64,000 nt of DNA, taken from the NCBI RefSeq assembly GCF_001544575.2, contig NZ_FCNY02000010.1:124001-188000 (forward strand), in the 5' to 3' direction. Under the pieces are notes generated by a model. It saw nothing but the letters and a program-made list of their open reading frames with translations. It made no database searches and was not told the origin of the DNA. Shown here in pieces: positions 1 through 9,190 of this stretch. Position numbers and translations under genes: made by a program. This DNA is from Caballeronia cordobensis. Lineage in GTDB: Bacteria > Pseudomonadota > Gammaproteobacteria > Burkholderiales > Burkholderiaceae. Position 1 is the first letter of the stretch. Each line of letters opens with the position of its first letter.

Positions 1-629
1 GGCGGCGGCGCCGGCGGCGGAGGCGGCGGGTTGAGCACGTCAATCAACTGCTTGCCACCGAAGAACACGGCAGCAAGAATGACGAGCAACGGCACCGTCG
101 TGGGCACCGCCACCGGGACCTTCTTGATTAGCCCGACCTTGCGCGCAACAAGCATCTCGCGAAGGTCAAACGACTCGTCGACCGCGTGGAGTTGCGCGCC
201 GTAACCCAGGGTCGCCAGTTCGAGCCCTGCCTTGGCGCACCCGTCCTCGATCTCGTCTCGCTTGCCGGCAAGCGCGTTAAGTGCTATTTCCTGATCGAGC
301 GAGACAGCGCCGCGCTGCACGAGCACCAAATGCACGCGCTCATCGTTCTGGATGAGAACGAGTACCGCCGGGCGCCGTCGGACGCGGTCAAGCGACGCAA
401 TACGAGCAGCGGCCGAGTACAGTTTGCCGCCCTTGCGAAGCGAAGGTTCCGGTTCGCAGAACCCGACGATGGTTTCGTCATTCGCCTTGTATTCAATGTA
501 GTGCGTCGCACCGGACTCCTCGACGTAGTGTCGGCGTTCGGCGCGAGCGCCCTTGGCGGAATAAGCGCGCCAATCCAGCCCGAATACGAGCTTCGCGCCC
601 TTTTCTCCCGGTATGGATTCGAAGTGCAT
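1..629 (-). CDS. pilO2: Type IVb pilus protein PilO2 (partial, C-terminus beyond the window edge)
   Basis: Translating the minus strand from the ATG at 629 gives a frame open to the window edge. It begins MHFESIPGEKGAKLVFGLDW and contains a long soluble N-terminal region, then a hydrophobic segment (LLVILAAVFFGG), then a proline-rich stretch encoded by the GCC/GGC repeats at 1-30. The LVFGLDW opening and the single central membrane helix match the PilO2 family of R64-type thin pili, an inner-membrane component of the pilus assembly platform. It lies 19 bases after the stop of the PilN secretin gene, in the order usual for these pilus operons. What is missing is the periplasmic C-terminal part. 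Confidence 0.8.
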   Translation of the reverse strand, partial: MHFESIPGEKGAKLVFGLDWRAYSAKGARAERRHYVEESGATHYIEYKANDETIVGFCEPEPSLRKGGKLYSAAARIASLDRVRRRPAVLVLIQNDERVHLVLVQRGAVSLDQEIALNALAGKRDEIEDGCAKAGLELATLGYGAQLHAVDESFDLREMLVARKVGLIKKVPVAVPTTVPLLVILAAVFFGGKQLIDVLNPPPPPPAPP

Positions 630-648
630 ACGGATGCTTACCTCGCGC

Positions 649-2277
649 TCACATCGACGGGACGACGGTTGCCGTCAGCATGATCACCTGGAACGTGCGG
701 CCCTTGTTCCAAGCACCTGACAGACCACCAATGCCGTTGTTATTGCTTCCGTCATACCGATTGCTCACCGCGCCGTAGAGCACAACGGTCTGTCCATCCG
801 AGAGTGCAATGGTCTGGTCATCCTTGTTGCCGAGAATGTCGGGCAACTGGATCTGCTGCAGCGTGTCGCCAGAACCGGTGCTGATGGTCGTGAACGGACC
901 GTTCAGCTTCGAGCTATCGCTCCAGTACGAGAGAATGATTTGGTTGTGGTCGTTGACCGACGGCAGGATGTTCACGAAGTCACCGACCGTGACAGATCCC
1001 GGCTGCAGACCGGGCACGCCGGCGGTTCCGCCGGTGAGCGAGCCAATACTTGGCGTCGTTGCCGCAAGATAGCCCTTCGTCTCAAATGAGCCGATGGAAA
1101 CCGGCAGACCGTTTAGCGTCAGCTTCGTCTGCGTGTTGTCCTGAACCGTCTTGCCGAAGGTGTTGAGGCCGCTGATGATTGCGTTGGTGCCTTCCATGGG
1201 CGAACCCGGCTTCAAAACGGAGAGGCCAACGGTGCCGCCAATCGCAGTTGCCAACGACGTGGGCGAGGCAACCGTGACCGAATAGCGCTTGAGCCCATCC
1301 GAGATACGGTTGAACACGATGTCAGCGCTAACGCCTGCCTGCGACGAATTGCTCAGATCGACTTGCAACGTACGGACCCGCAGGGCGACCTGACGCGTCG
1401 AGATCGCGTTCTCGCGGGCGAGCAATGCACCCATGCGATCGACGGCTTCTTTCGTGTCGCGAACCATCACCAAGCGGCTGTGCGGATTGACCACCACCTC
1501 ACCAAGCGGCGACTTCAGCTTTTCCAGCTCGGACTGAATGATTGCAATCTGGTCGAAGGTGCCGTCGCGGCCCGTCGAGGTGACCGACGAGAAGGACCCC
1601 GTGTTGCCCGACGTGCCGCCTGTCGTTCCACCGGACGATTGGTTGCCCGTGGACGTATCCGTACCCTTCGACATCGTCGACTTGATCGAGACTTTGCCCG
1701 GAATCGCCGCGATCGTGAACGTCTTCGTTACAAACCGGCTGATGGAAATCGTGCTGCCATCGAACGTCCAGTCGAGGCCCAGGTTCTCGGTCACGCCGCG
1801 CAGATACTCACCGACCTTGCAGTTGCACGCCTGTGCATAGACCGGCTCGACATTCGACTTCGCGATCGCTTGCTGCTGCATCGGAGCGCTTTGCCCGCTT
1901 CCGCCGTTGGTCTTCGGAATCAGCGCGTCGCGGGGAATGAACACGTCCGGGCTCAGATGTACCGGATAACCGGTAGCGGTGGAGACAAGCGTGGCGATCT
2001 TCGACAGCGGGAGATTGCCGGGGAATACAACCGATTTCTCGCGGAAGATTGCGGGCAATGTCGCTTCATAAGCGACTGGCACCAACCGGTCGCCGAGGAA
2101 CGCGGTCGGCACTTCCTCAACGAGCGACATCGACTCGGGGCCGTTGCCCATCGCGCGCGTGGCTTCCGCGTTGGTCGCGTCATAGGCGTGGTTCACGTCG
2201 GATTGCGAGACCGCGCAGCCGGTCAACGATGCAGCCACAAGAATGGCTATGGCAGATTTGATTTTCGTGAGGCGCAT
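649..2277 (-). CDS. pilN: Type IVb pilus secretin lipoprotein, PilN family
   Basis: A 542-residue outer-membrane secretin expected to form the channel for a type IVb (R64 thin-pilus-like) pilus. The N-terminus is a lipoprotein signal with lipobox LTGC (Cys21). The middle holds a secretin N-domain-like region with a Gly/Ser/Thr-rich loop (near residues 200-230), and the C-terminal half resembles the type II/III secretin domain, ending in a strand-rich TVVPSM. Size fits PilN. It lies 5 bases after the TcpQ-domain gene and is followed by pilO2. Such pili commonly stabilise mating in liquid, so a conjugation role is inferred from the adjoining VirB genes. Confidence 0.85.
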   Translation of the reverse strand: MRLTKIKSAIAILVAASLTGCAVSQSDVNHAYDATNAEATRAMGNGPESMSLVEEVPTAFLGDRLVPVAYEATLPAIFREKSVVFPGNLPLSKIATLVSTATGYPVHLSPDVFIPRDALIPKTNGGSGQSAPMQQQAIAKSNVEPVYAQACNCKVGEYLRGVTENLGLDWTFDGSTISISRFVTKTFTIAAIPGKVSIKSTMSKGTDTSTGNQSSGGTTGGTSGNTGSFSSVTSTGRDGTFDQIAIIQSELEKLKSPLGEVVVNPHSRLVMVRDTKEAVDRMGALLARENAISTRQVALRVRTLQVDLSNSSQAGVSADIVFNRISDGLKRYSVTVASPTSLATAIGGTVGLSVLKPGSPMEGTNAIISGLNTFGKTVQDNTQTKLTLNGLPVSIGSFETKGYLAATTPSIGSLTGGTAGVPGLQPGSVTVGDFVNILPSVNDHNQIILSYWSDSSKLNGPFTTISTGSGDTLQQIQLPDILGNKDDQTIALSDGQTVVLYGAVSNRYDGSNNNGIGGLSGAWNKGRTFQVIMLTATVVPSM

Positions 2278-2282
2278 GGCGA

Positions 2283-2942
2283 TTACTCTTGGCAGTTGGC
2301 TGCGCGTGCGACGACGCGGATTACGTTATTGGTGTGCTTGCAAACCCGCGTGGGCGTGCGCATGTGATTGGTCGCCTGCATCACTTGCGTGAGCACCGAC
2401 TTGAAGTCGCCCGAGAACGTCGCGTTGAACTCGAGCGGCAAGTCGTCGTCGATCTTCCAGGCAAGCTGCCAGCCCTGCTGCTGCAGCCAGCGATCGAGCG
2501 CATTGCGCAGGTTGATGTCCTGCGGCGTGATGGAAAAGGTCAAAAGTCCACCGGGCGCCGTTGCACCGCCTTGCGACGGCACGACGACCGGGGCGACGTC
2601 CATCGAGCCAACCGGCGACGGCGCGCCAACACCGGGAAGCGCGACGGGCGCGGGACCACCGACAACGGCGTTGACCGCGGCCGGAGAGGCTGGCGCAGAT
2701 GGAGCGACCGAAGCAGAACGAACGTCAGGAGCAACCGGCGACGCCATCGCAAGTTGAGCCACAGGGGCTTTCGCGGCGGGTGCCGAAAGGAGTTGCCAGC
2801 CGTCACCCGGCGGCGGTGCGAGGCGCGATTGATCAGGCTCGGCCGCCGCAAAGCCCGATACGGTCGTGAGTGCGAGACACGCGAACAAGTGAGCCACCAT
2901 GCGCGCGGTGCGATGCGTTTGAAGAGAAAAGATAAGCGTCAT
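2283..2942 (-). CDS. TcpQ/PilL-N-domain periplasmic protein
   Basis: About 219 residues from the start chosen here (MTLIFSLQT), which lies 5 bases beyond the stop of the upstream transglycosylase gene. The open frame extends further upstream, but only over the end of that gene. A second possible start gives MVAHLFACLALTT, a cleaner signal peptide ending FAAA. A Pro/Ala/Val-rich linker (about residues 60-130) leads to a C-terminal domain with LRNALDRWLQQQGWQLAW, the typical core of TcpQ and PilL-N domains that assist secretins and bind the cell wall or partner proteins. Its position directly before pilN supports a role in placing the pilus channel. Confidence 0.75.
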   Translation of the reverse strand: MTLIFSLQTHRTARMVAHLFACLALTTVSGFAAAEPDQSRLAPPPGDGWQLLSAPAAKAPVAQLAMASPVAPDVRSASVAPSAPASPAAVNAVVGGPAPVALPGVGAPSPVGSMDVAPVVVPSQGGATAPGGLLTFSITPQDINLRNALDRWLQQQGWQLAWKIDDDLPLEFNATFSGDFKSVLTQVMQATNHMRTPTRVCKHTNNVIRVVARAANCQE

Positions 2943-2947
2943 GTTGG

Positions 2948-3370
2948 TCAGTTCGCGCGTTGCAGGCGGCGGTAAATGTTGTTGGCGTAGATGAGCTGCT
3001 TGTTCGAGGAAACCGCGTTGTAGGCACCGACCGCTTTCCATGTCGGACCGAACTGCTTGATGTTCGAAGCCAGGATCCATGTCCCCACGTATGCGTTCAC
3101 GCAGGCGTCGAAAAGGTGTTGCCGAGTGATGCCGAAGCGACCCAGTTTAGGAAGCCAGGACGAGTTGATTTGCATCAAGCCAATGTCCTCGCTTCCATCG
3201 GTATTGCGATTCGTCACATATGGGCGCATTCCGGACTCCTGCTGTGCGATCGCACGGACCACTTGAACGCTGACGCGGTGGTAACGCGCGGCATCGTCAA
3301 GACAATCGGCACGCACATGCAGGGGGAGGATCGCGCAGAGAAGCGGCAACAAGAGGGATAGTCGGTTCAT
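2948..3370 (-). CDS. Lytic transglycosylase (VirB1/PilT-like)
   Basis: A 140-residue secreted muramidase-like enzyme expected to open peptidoglycan locally for pilus or secretion-channel assembly. It has a signal peptide ending HVRA, then AIAQQESGMRP with the catalytic Glu, IGLMQINSSWLP, and GAYNAV near the C-terminus, which are the standard SLT-domain motifs. The start ATG overlaps the previous stop as ATGA (3367-3370), indicating translational coupling. It is one of two transglycosylases in this operon; this one is the compact single-domain form. Confidence 0.85.
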   Translation of the reverse strand: MNRLSLLLPLLCAILPLHVRADCLDDAARYHRVSVQVVRAIAQQESGMRPYVTNRNTDGSEDIGLMQINSSWLPKLGRFGITRQHLFDACVNAYVGTWILASNIKQFGPTWKAVGAYNAVSSNKQLIYANNIYRRLQRAN

Positions 3371-4626
3371 GACGCGGGCCGATCAAAGAACCGCACATCA
3401 TGTTTGCGCAGCACGTTGACGACGTTGCCGTCCGCGTTGACGATGAACTGCTCGGCGGTGCCGTTGAACTTGTAGTAGCGGCCCTTCTGCTCGCCCGACC
3501 CCATGTGCCCCACGTCGGCGACCGTCACCTTGCCGACGGTGTCGGCAAACTTGAAGAACGTCGAGCCGTTTTCGTCGAACACGCTTTGAAGCGCAGCCTT
3601 GTTCGCGGCGTCGAACTCATAGACGGTTCCCGCGACTCGGGCAACTTCGACCTTGTCGGTGTCGTTGGAGATCGTGAAGCGCTCCGCGCGATTGAACGTC
3701 ACCACGGCCGTCGCCTCATCCCACTTCGGCCGCAGCGATTTGCCGTCTTGACCCGTTACCTTCAGCTCCGCTGCGGGCTTCGCCAAGAACTTGATCTGAA
3801 TGTGGCTGTCGTCGCGATCGCGGATCGCCAGTGCTCCGAACTTGGTAGCAAGCACGGACCCAGATGCTGCCGGCGCGTCAGCGGCGACCCTCTTCGCGAT
3901 GTCTGCGATGGGGTCTGTCCCAGAAGCTGCGCTCGACGCGGCCGCCGGAGCAGCAGCGACCTGCGACACCGGCGCAACGTAGTTCACCGCCACTGACTGC
4001 GGAGCCGAGCGGCGAAGTGTTACATGGTGAGAGTTGAAGTCGACGTCGGCGTACAGGTCGGACGCGGCCACCAGCCGATCGAGCGACTGCATCCAGTTCT
4101 CGCCATCGCGCGTGCCGAAGCTCGTCGCGGCCGTCAGGTCAATGTCCTTCTGTGCCGATCCCGTCCAACCTTGCGGCACCAGCGCTTTGACCAGTTGCGC
4201 GAGCGGCAGCGTGGCGTTTAAAGACCGGGTACTTTCGAGGCTGCTGCGCGGTCCGATCAGCGCAAGGCGGCCGGAGAAGCCAGAGAAACCGGACGGCGTG
4301 TCGCTGCGTGCCTTGTCGCCAATGAAGCGGTTTGCCTTCTTCCAGTATGCGGTGGCGCTCGAGCCGCCCGCCGAGTAGCGGATCACCTCGGGCGTGCCCG
4401 GCACGACAATATACGGTCCCTGGTTGTGCCCACCGTCAACGCGCAGCGACTGACCGGCACGCGGCTGGAAATAGGTGTCGCTGCCATCGTTGAACACGAG
4501 CGCCGGTCGCTCGAGCACATTGCCCGCGATCTCATAGTCAAAGTCGAGCGGGTCTGTGCCAGCGGCCACCGCATTGAGCGTGACTGCCGCAAGCGCGAGA
4601 GTGAGAAGAGAGAGCGTGTGCTTCAT
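3367..4626 (-). CDS. Secretion/pilus-associated protein with VirB9-like and TcpQ-like modules
   Basis: A 419-residue exported protein of uncertain exact role. It has a signal peptide (MKHTLSLLTLALAAVTLNAVAA). Next comes a segment resembling a VirB9/TrbG C-terminal domain (LVFNDGSDTYFQP, about residues 40-100), then a TcpQ-like segment (LAQLVKALVPQGWTG, about 135-200), then an Ala-rich linker. The last part is a second VirB9-like unit containing STFFKFAD, YKFNG and VNVLRKHDVRFFDRP. The start is fixed by the ATGA overlap with the upstream transglycosylase stop (4623-4626). The frame is open much further upstream, but only inside the neighbouring gene. The family assignment is by visible similarity and not certain. 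Confidence 0.55.
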   Translation of the reverse strand: MKHTLSLLTLALAAVTLNAVAAGTDPLDFDYEIAGNVLERPALVFNDGSDTYFQPRAGQSLRVDGGHNQGPYIVVPGTPEVIRYSAGGSSATAYWKKANRFIGDKARSDTPSGFSGFSGRLALIGPRSSLESTRSLNATLPLAQLVKALVPQGWTGSAQKDIDLTAATSFGTRDGENWMQSLDRLVAASDLYADVDFNSHHVTLRRSAPQSVAVNYVAPVSQVAAAPAAASSAASGTDPIADIAKRVAADAPAASGSVLATKFGALAIRDRDDSHIQIKFLAKPAAELKVTGQDGKSLRPKWDEATAVVTFNRAERFTISNDTDKVEVARVAGTVYEFDAANKAALQSVFDENGSTFFKFADTVGKVTVADVGHMGSGEQKGRYYKFNGTAEQFIVNADGNVVNVLRKHDVRFFDRPAS

Positions 4627-5423
4627 AGACCGCGTTCGATTTGAGAGAGGTGCTTCACGAAGCGCGCGAGGTATTCGCGGCCCGGTGCGGGATTGGCGCT
4701 GTGGTAGTACGCAACGGCCTTTACGGCGGAGTGCGTGAGGCGGTAGTTCTCGTTGAGGATGTCTTCGGCGACGCGGATGTTGGTCGCCGGCGCAAGGGCA
4801 TCCCAGGCACTCGCGAAACGCTTGCCGTGGTATCCCCAGTTCACTTGCATGATGCCGACGTCGAAGTTCGACCGGCCGTTGCTGATCAAATAGCGGACCG
4901 CGCGATACGCGTCTTCGCGGGTGCGAAAGAAGAACCCGCGACCCGCAACATTCAACGTCCACGGCCATGCACGACCGTTGTATGCGGACTCATTAAGTGC
5001 GATACCAGCGAGAATCTTCGGATCGACGGACGTGTGCATTGCGTCGAACGGCGCCTGAGCGGATGCGCACGACCAGCCGCCCCGCCGCTCCGTGATGCTC
5101 GCTTGAGCGTCGTCGGTAAGGGTCGCGGGGCGCAGCCAGCCCGCCTTCACGAACAGGCTTTCGACGCTGACAGGTGATCCGTCGATGCTCAGCGCAACAC
5201 CGCTAGCCGTAGACTCAACCGATTGGCCTTCAAATCGGTTAGCCCACGCCAGAAACCGCTTCAGCCCACACGCATACACCGGCTCGCCGGGCAACTCGAC
5301 GATCGCGCGCTTCACGCCGTCATCGATCACGATGCGCGTGGGGCTGATGATTGAATCGATGGTCGCCGCATTTGCGCCGAACGCGATCATCGAAAGGCAC
5401 GCAGCCGCCAACGCCTTAGTCAT
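4623..5423 (-). CDS. Transfer-associated lytic transglycosylase with extra N-terminal domain
   Basis: A 266-residue exported protein starting MTKALAAACLSMIAFGANA (signal peptide). Residues about 20-120 form a small strand-rich domain with a Cys and ELPGEPVYACGLKRFLAW whose identity is unclear. The C-terminal half contains KILAGIALNESAYNGR (catalytic Glu), NFDVGIMQVNWGYHG and AVAYYHSAN, the lytic transglycosylase motifs. It overlaps the VirB10 gene by 8 bases upstream and the next gene by ATGA. A role in cell-wall opening for the type IV channel follows from the family and position. Confidence 0.75.
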   Translation of the reverse strand: MTKALAAACLSMIAFGANAATIDSIISPTRIVIDDGVKRAIVELPGEPVYACGLKRFLAWANRFEGQSVESTASGVALSIDGSPVSVESLFVKAGWLRPATLTDDAQASITERRGGWSCASAQAPFDAMHTSVDPKILAGIALNESAYNGRAWPWTLNVAGRGFFFRTREDAYRAVRYLISNGRSNFDVGIMQVNWGYHGKRFASAWDALAPATNIRVAEDILNENYRLTHSAVKAVAYYHSANPAPGREYLARFVKHLSQIERGL

Positions 5424-6672
5424 GGTACGGCTCCATGACGATGTCCTGCGTGACCTGCACCAGGAACTTCTGGCCCGGCTCAACGGTGATGGTCGGCGGG
5501 ATATTCTGGTTGCGCTGCATGACGGTCTGGGCCGTCGCCGCCGCGACCTGCCCCGCCGTGTCACCATAAGTGGTGACGCCGTTCGGCGTCGCGGTCGTCG
5601 CCGTCTGCGAGCTGCTGTCGAACGCCTTGAGCAAAATCGCCGTAATGAATCCCGCGCCGAAGATTTTCAGGAAGTGGTTGTTCACGTCGCCCGAGAATCC
5701 GGCGTAGCCGTTCTGGTCCGCACCCTGCATGCCGTTGAGCGGCACGCTCTTGCCGTTGGGCAGACGCAGACTCGTCGAAGCGACCAGCAGGCGCTCCTGG
5801 CCGACTGCGACGTCCGCGCTGTACATGCCATTGATGAACGCGCCCTTCGGAATCATCAAGCAGTCGCCGCGCAGGCTGTCATACACATCCTCGTCCACCA
5901 TCAACGCCACGCGGCCCGGCTTGTCCGAGTTCAGCCCCTCCACCGTCTTGACGTGGATGACGTGGGGCGGCGTCAACGTGCAACCTGTCGACCGGCCATT
6001 GAAGGTTGTCCGTTCGATGCCGCCGCGCGAACCCGCATCGCGCAGGAAGGCTCGGTCGCGATCTTCCGGTGCCTGCCCCTGCTTCGCCAAGGCGATCGCC
6101 ATCGCATCGGGAGTGTTGGCTCCCGCAGCGTTCCGAGCAGCTCGCACCTCGTCCAACGAAGGGACGCCAGCGGGGAGTACGCCGGTCGACGAGTTCGCCG
6201 AACGCGACGCGCCCGCCTGCTTGAAGATGGAAGACGTATAGATCGCGTCTTGCGCCGCTTGGCGGGAAAGCTCGCGCGTGTCCGTGCCCGAGCCTGCGAC
6301 CTCTTCCTTGAAGTCCGCACCGGTCAGCATCGGTTTGATGGCGGGCTTCGGAGCCGCTGCTTCAGACGCTGCGCGAGCGGCTGCCTCCGACGCCGCTGCT
6401 TCGCGCTGCTGACGGATCAACTGGTCGATGTCGTTGTTGTTCGCGGCAGTGGGCGTCTCCGTACTCGACTTGAGTGCGGTCGCCCTCTTAATGCGCGCCT
6501 CTTCGTCTGCCTTATTTGTCGCCTGTAACTGATAGTAGAAGCCAAGGCCACCGATGACGACAGCAGCCAGAATGCCGATGCTCATGATCGCATTGCGCGG
6601 CGTCTTGCCTTTGACGAGTGCTTCTTGCTCCGCGCTGGGCGTAGCCGAGTCCGGTTTTTTCGCCACGATCAA
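5416..6672 (-). CDS. virB10: Type IV secretion protein VirB10/TrbI
   Basis: An inner-membrane to outer-membrane bridging protein of the conjugation channel, up to 418 residues. It has a short cytoplasmic N-terminus, one membrane helix (IMSIGILAAVVIGGLGFYY), an Ala/Glu-rich coiled-coil-like periplasmic region (about 60-115), and a C-terminal beta-barrel domain with GCTLTPPHV, VALMVDEDVYDSLRGDCLMIPKG, ERLLVASTSLRLPNG and GFITAILLKAFDSSSQ, typical of TrbI. The start is ambiguous. A TTG at 6672 overlaps the upstream stop as TTGA, while a GTG at 6666 has a GGGG stretch upstream at reasonable spacing. Confidence 0.9.
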   Translation of the reverse strand: MIVAKKPDSATPSAEQEALVKGKTPRNAIMSIGILAAVVIGGLGFYYQLQATNKADEEARIKRATALKSSTETPTAANNNDIDQLIRQQREAAASEAAARAASEAAAPKPAIKPMLTGADFKEEVAGSGTDTRELSRQAAQDAIYTSSIFKQAGASRSANSSTGVLPAGVPSLDEVRAARNAAGANTPDAMAIALAKQGQAPEDRDRAFLRDAGSRGGIERTTFNGRSTGCTLTPPHVIHVKTVEGLNSDKPGRVALMVDEDVYDSLRGDCLMIPKGAFINGMYSADVAVGQERLLVASTSLRLPNGKSVPLNGMQGADQNGYAGFSGDVNNHFLKIFGAGFITAILLKAFDSSSQTATTATPNGVTTYGDTAGQVAAATAQTVMQRNQNIPPTITVEPGQKFLVQVTQDIVMEPYHD

Positions 6673-7541
6673 AACACCCCGAACAGGCGACGGCGGCCGC
6701 GTGTCACTGTGACCTCATCCTTTCCGGAACGCAGGACAATCTCGTCGGCCAGACGCTGCAGGACGAGGAAATCTCCGCGGCGGATGAAGTTCGCGACGAC
6801 ACGGTCGCCGTGGTCGAGAATGAACGGAACCGGCCACTCCTGCGCTTTGGCAGGCATGCGCATCCACACCGCATGACCGTCGTCGAAGACGGTCTCCGGC
6901 GTGAACTCGGCGCGGCCATCGACGCTGTAGTCCCAGTTCAGCTTGTCCGGCGCAACACCGATGCTTCCTGAATCGCTACCACCGCGCCCGCCAGTCGCCG
7001 TCGCGTCATCGCGTGCGCTGACGCGGGCCATTGGCGCACGCGGATATTGGAAGCGCACCGTCTGATAGAACATGCCGCCGGCCGGCGACGCGATCAGCGT
7101 GAAGTCGTACTCGCGCAGATTCGTCGTCAGATGCAGCGTGTTGACTAGATCTGCCTTGTGCGGCTTGACGAACACGTGGTTCATCTTGTCGTCGTCGATC
7201 TCCCACTGGACGCTGTCGCCCATCGCCGGGTCTGCAATCAGCTTCTCGCCCTTTTCCAGTTCGATCGTCGTCAGCTTGAGCGGTGCGGTCAGCACGCGGT
7301 AGATCTGGTCGCGGCTGTACGGGAAGACGCCGATGCGCGCATCGCCCGGCATCGTCAAAGGATCAGCGCCGCCGTTAAATGGATTGATCGGGCTCATCGG
7401 GTCGCCTGCGACCATCGCGGCATTAAACGACGAATCGCTGGCGGCTTTTTTCGCCGCAGCCGGTTGAGCAAGGAACGCTGCGCACGCGGCGAGGACGCAC
7501 ATGCCGATGACCGGCCGTTTATGGAGAATGGTTGCGGTCAT
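6669..7541 (-). CDS. virB9: Type IV secretion protein VirB9/TrbG
   Basis: A 290-residue periplasmic/outer-membrane core-complex component. A signal peptide ending AQPAAA precedes an N-terminal domain (IGVFPYSRDQIYRVLTAPLKLTTIEL, GDSVQWEID, NTLHLTTNLREYDF) and a C-terminal VirB9 domain beginning LNWDYSVDG. The latter includes the characteristic PETVFDDGHAVWMRMP and FILDHGDRVVANF. It is placed between VirB8 and VirB10 genes, as in most type IV secretion operons. There is a 2-base gap to VirB8 and a 4-base overlap with the VirB10 gene. Confidence 0.92.
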   Translation of the reverse strand: MTATILHKRPVIGMCVLAACAAFLAQPAAAKKAASDSSFNAAMVAGDPMSPINPFNGGADPLTMPGDARIGVFPYSRDQIYRVLTAPLKLTTIELEKGEKLIADPAMGDSVQWEIDDDKMNHVFVKPHKADLVNTLHLTTNLREYDFTLIASPAGGMFYQTVRFQYPRAPMARVSARDDATATGGRGGSDSGSIGVAPDKLNWDYSVDGRAEFTPETVFDDGHAVWMRMPAKAQEWPVPFILDHGDRVVANFIRRGDFLVLQRLADEIVLRSGKDEVTVTRGRRRLFGVF

Positions 7542-7543
7542 AC

Positions 7544-8248
7544 TTATGCGGTCCGCTCAAGGCGGAAGAACGGAATGAAGATGCCGAAGGGGTTCGTCGT
7601 CAGCGCCTGCTCAGCAGTCGGTGCGACGATCTGATAGCGCAACGTGAGTGCGTATGACTTCACGTCCGGCTTGCCGGTCGCGCCAGCCTGCGAGGTGGTC
7701 GTCGTGAATTCGACGAGTACCGTCGAATCTTCGAGCAACGCGATGTTGCGCACGTCGACTTCGCGGATCAGTTTCGGGTTTGCCGTGATTTGCTGGAACG
7801 GTGTGTCGGCTTTCAACCAGTCGCGGAACTGACCGGCCGCTGCGCCGATCATTTGCGCCTTGACCGAGTTGATGTTGGCGGTCATGCGCGAAGTCTCGAG
7901 ACGGTCCGACAGCACCGGCTCGATCGTGAACCAGCGAACGGCCATATCTTTGACGGTCGTGCGCACAGCTTGCGAGTCGGGCTTGTAGGCGACGAGTTCG
8001 GTCACGATCGGGTGACCGCCGGTATCGGCTGAGACGCCCACAACGCGCGTAACCGATGGCGGAGGTTGCCGCGTCCATACCGCGCCAACAGCAATCACGG
8101 CAAGACCGAACGAGATCAGCATCCACCGGTTAGCTTCGAGCTTTAGCCTCGTGCTTGTCTCGAAGATGACTTGGCTCGGATCTTCCTCCGCGTACATGCC
8201 AGGAGCTGTAGACAGCGCGGCCCGACGCTTGTTTTTGAAAAGACGCAT
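7544..8248 (-). CDS. virB8: Type IV secretion protein VirB8/TrbF
   Basis: A 234-residue bitopic inner-membrane protein of the mating channel. It has a cytoplasmic N-terminus of about 40 residues, a membrane helix (WMLISFGLAVIAVGAVW) and a periplasmic VirB8 domain containing AVRWFTIEPVLSDRLETSRM and VEFTTTTSQAG. It is the first gene of the minus-strand operon in this window. The start ATG at 8248 has an AAAGGG ribosome site six bases upstream. The region above it holds a near-palindrome that could be its operator. Confidence 0.9.
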   Translation of the reverse strand: MRLFKNKRRAALSTAPGMYAEEDPSQVIFETSTRLKLEANRWMLISFGLAVIAVGAVWTRQPPPSVTRVVGVSADTGGHPIVTELVAYKPDSQAVRTTVKDMAVRWFTIEPVLSDRLETSRMTANINSVKAQMIGAAAGQFRDWLKADTPFQQITANPKLIREVDVRNIALLEDSTVLVEFTTTTSQAGATGKPDVKSYALTLRYQIVAPTAEQALTTNPFGIFIPFFRLERTA

Positions 8249-8262
8249 GGCAACCCTTTATT

Positions 8263-8275
8263 AATGGTCACCATT
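8263..8275. promoter_or_regulatory. Candidate operator upstream of the secretion operon
   Basis: AATGGTCACCATT is a near-perfect inverted repeat (AATGGT, one base, ACCATT) 15 bases above the VirB8 start. Plasmid transfer operons are usually repressed by plasmid-coded regulators binding such sites. No regulator for it is recognised in the window, so the role is inferred from position only. Confidence 0.3.
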
Positions 8276-8570
8276 GGAACAGCACGACCGTCCTCTGTTT
8301 TTTCGAAAGACGCCCAATTTCGCGCGCCTTTTCCATGGTGTGGCGCACACTCGACCTGAACAAAGCGAGGGGCCAATAGCCAAATAGCCTTTCGACGCGA
8401 CGTTTCATAATACGAAAAGTCCGCCGACTAAGGGGGATGTGCATATCCGGCTAATTTTGTAACAAGCCTTTTGTTCTCTAGATTCAGAGCGCTAGCCAGA
8501 TGCCCAGCCGCCGTGGGACGCTATCCGGATAGCGTCTCTAATCGCGCTCGGACCCATTTAAGCCCGTGTC

Positions 8571-8849
8571 TTAGTGAGCCAAGAACCTCGCGTGCCAAGG
8601 CGTGCGTCGAAGGCGGTTGAGTCGAAACACCAGCGCGGAGGCCAACGTCCCTGGCCTCGCCGGGCCTGGAGCTAGGCATCCGTTGTTCCAGTATTGCTGA
8701 AACCACCGCACGCACCTGACTAAACGGGCTGGAACTTCTTTGCCCGGCGGCGCCGGTACGTAGCACGCGTGCTCCTCAATCGTCCAGATGTAACCGTTCG
8801 GCTCTGCAAAAGGACTGCCCTGCCAAGGCTCGCACCCGTTCCGTTTCAT
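8571..8849 (-). CDS. Possible small hypothetical protein
   Basis: An open frame of about 92 residues starting MKRNGCEPWQGSPF, with a purine-rich stretch before the ATG. It is rich in Trp, Cys and Pro (for example YIWTIEEHACYVPAPPG). I recognise no family. It lies alone between the secretion operon and the iteron region and may not be expressed. The rest of 8276-9190 shows no convincing gene. Confidence 0.25.
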   Translation of the reverse strand: MKRNGCEPWQGSPFAEPNGYIWTIEEHACYVPAPPGKEVPARLVRCVRWFQQYWNNGCLAPGPARPGTLASALVFRLNRLRRTPWHARFLAH

Positions 8850-9190
8850 CTTTCTTTTTTGAAGGTCACCCCTCTTCTGGGCCGGCGAAGGCGACATCAA
8901 TATCTATCTGCGCAGCAAGGCATCGAGCAGTCACTTCCGTGACTGGTTGCTAACTCGCTTTGGAGTTGTTGTTGATCGGGGTGCGTCCGGCGGTTGCGTG
9001 CCGGTGAGACCCTCGAGAGTACCCATCGCATGTGGACCCGATCGCGCCGATCAACGCAACTTTGACCCATTGCGGGCGACCAAACCGTAACACTTGCTCA
9101 GGGATAAAGGCTCGCGGGGTCCAACGCCGACGCATACATGTCGTCAATCGATGCGGAGATCACAACTACGAACCAACGCCTAGCGTTGCT

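Noticed and set aside
1363-2975. Plus-strand frames of 228-334 codons opposite the pilus genes
   Set aside because: Arg/Ala-rich shadows of pilN and the TcpQ-domain gene with no recognisable domain.
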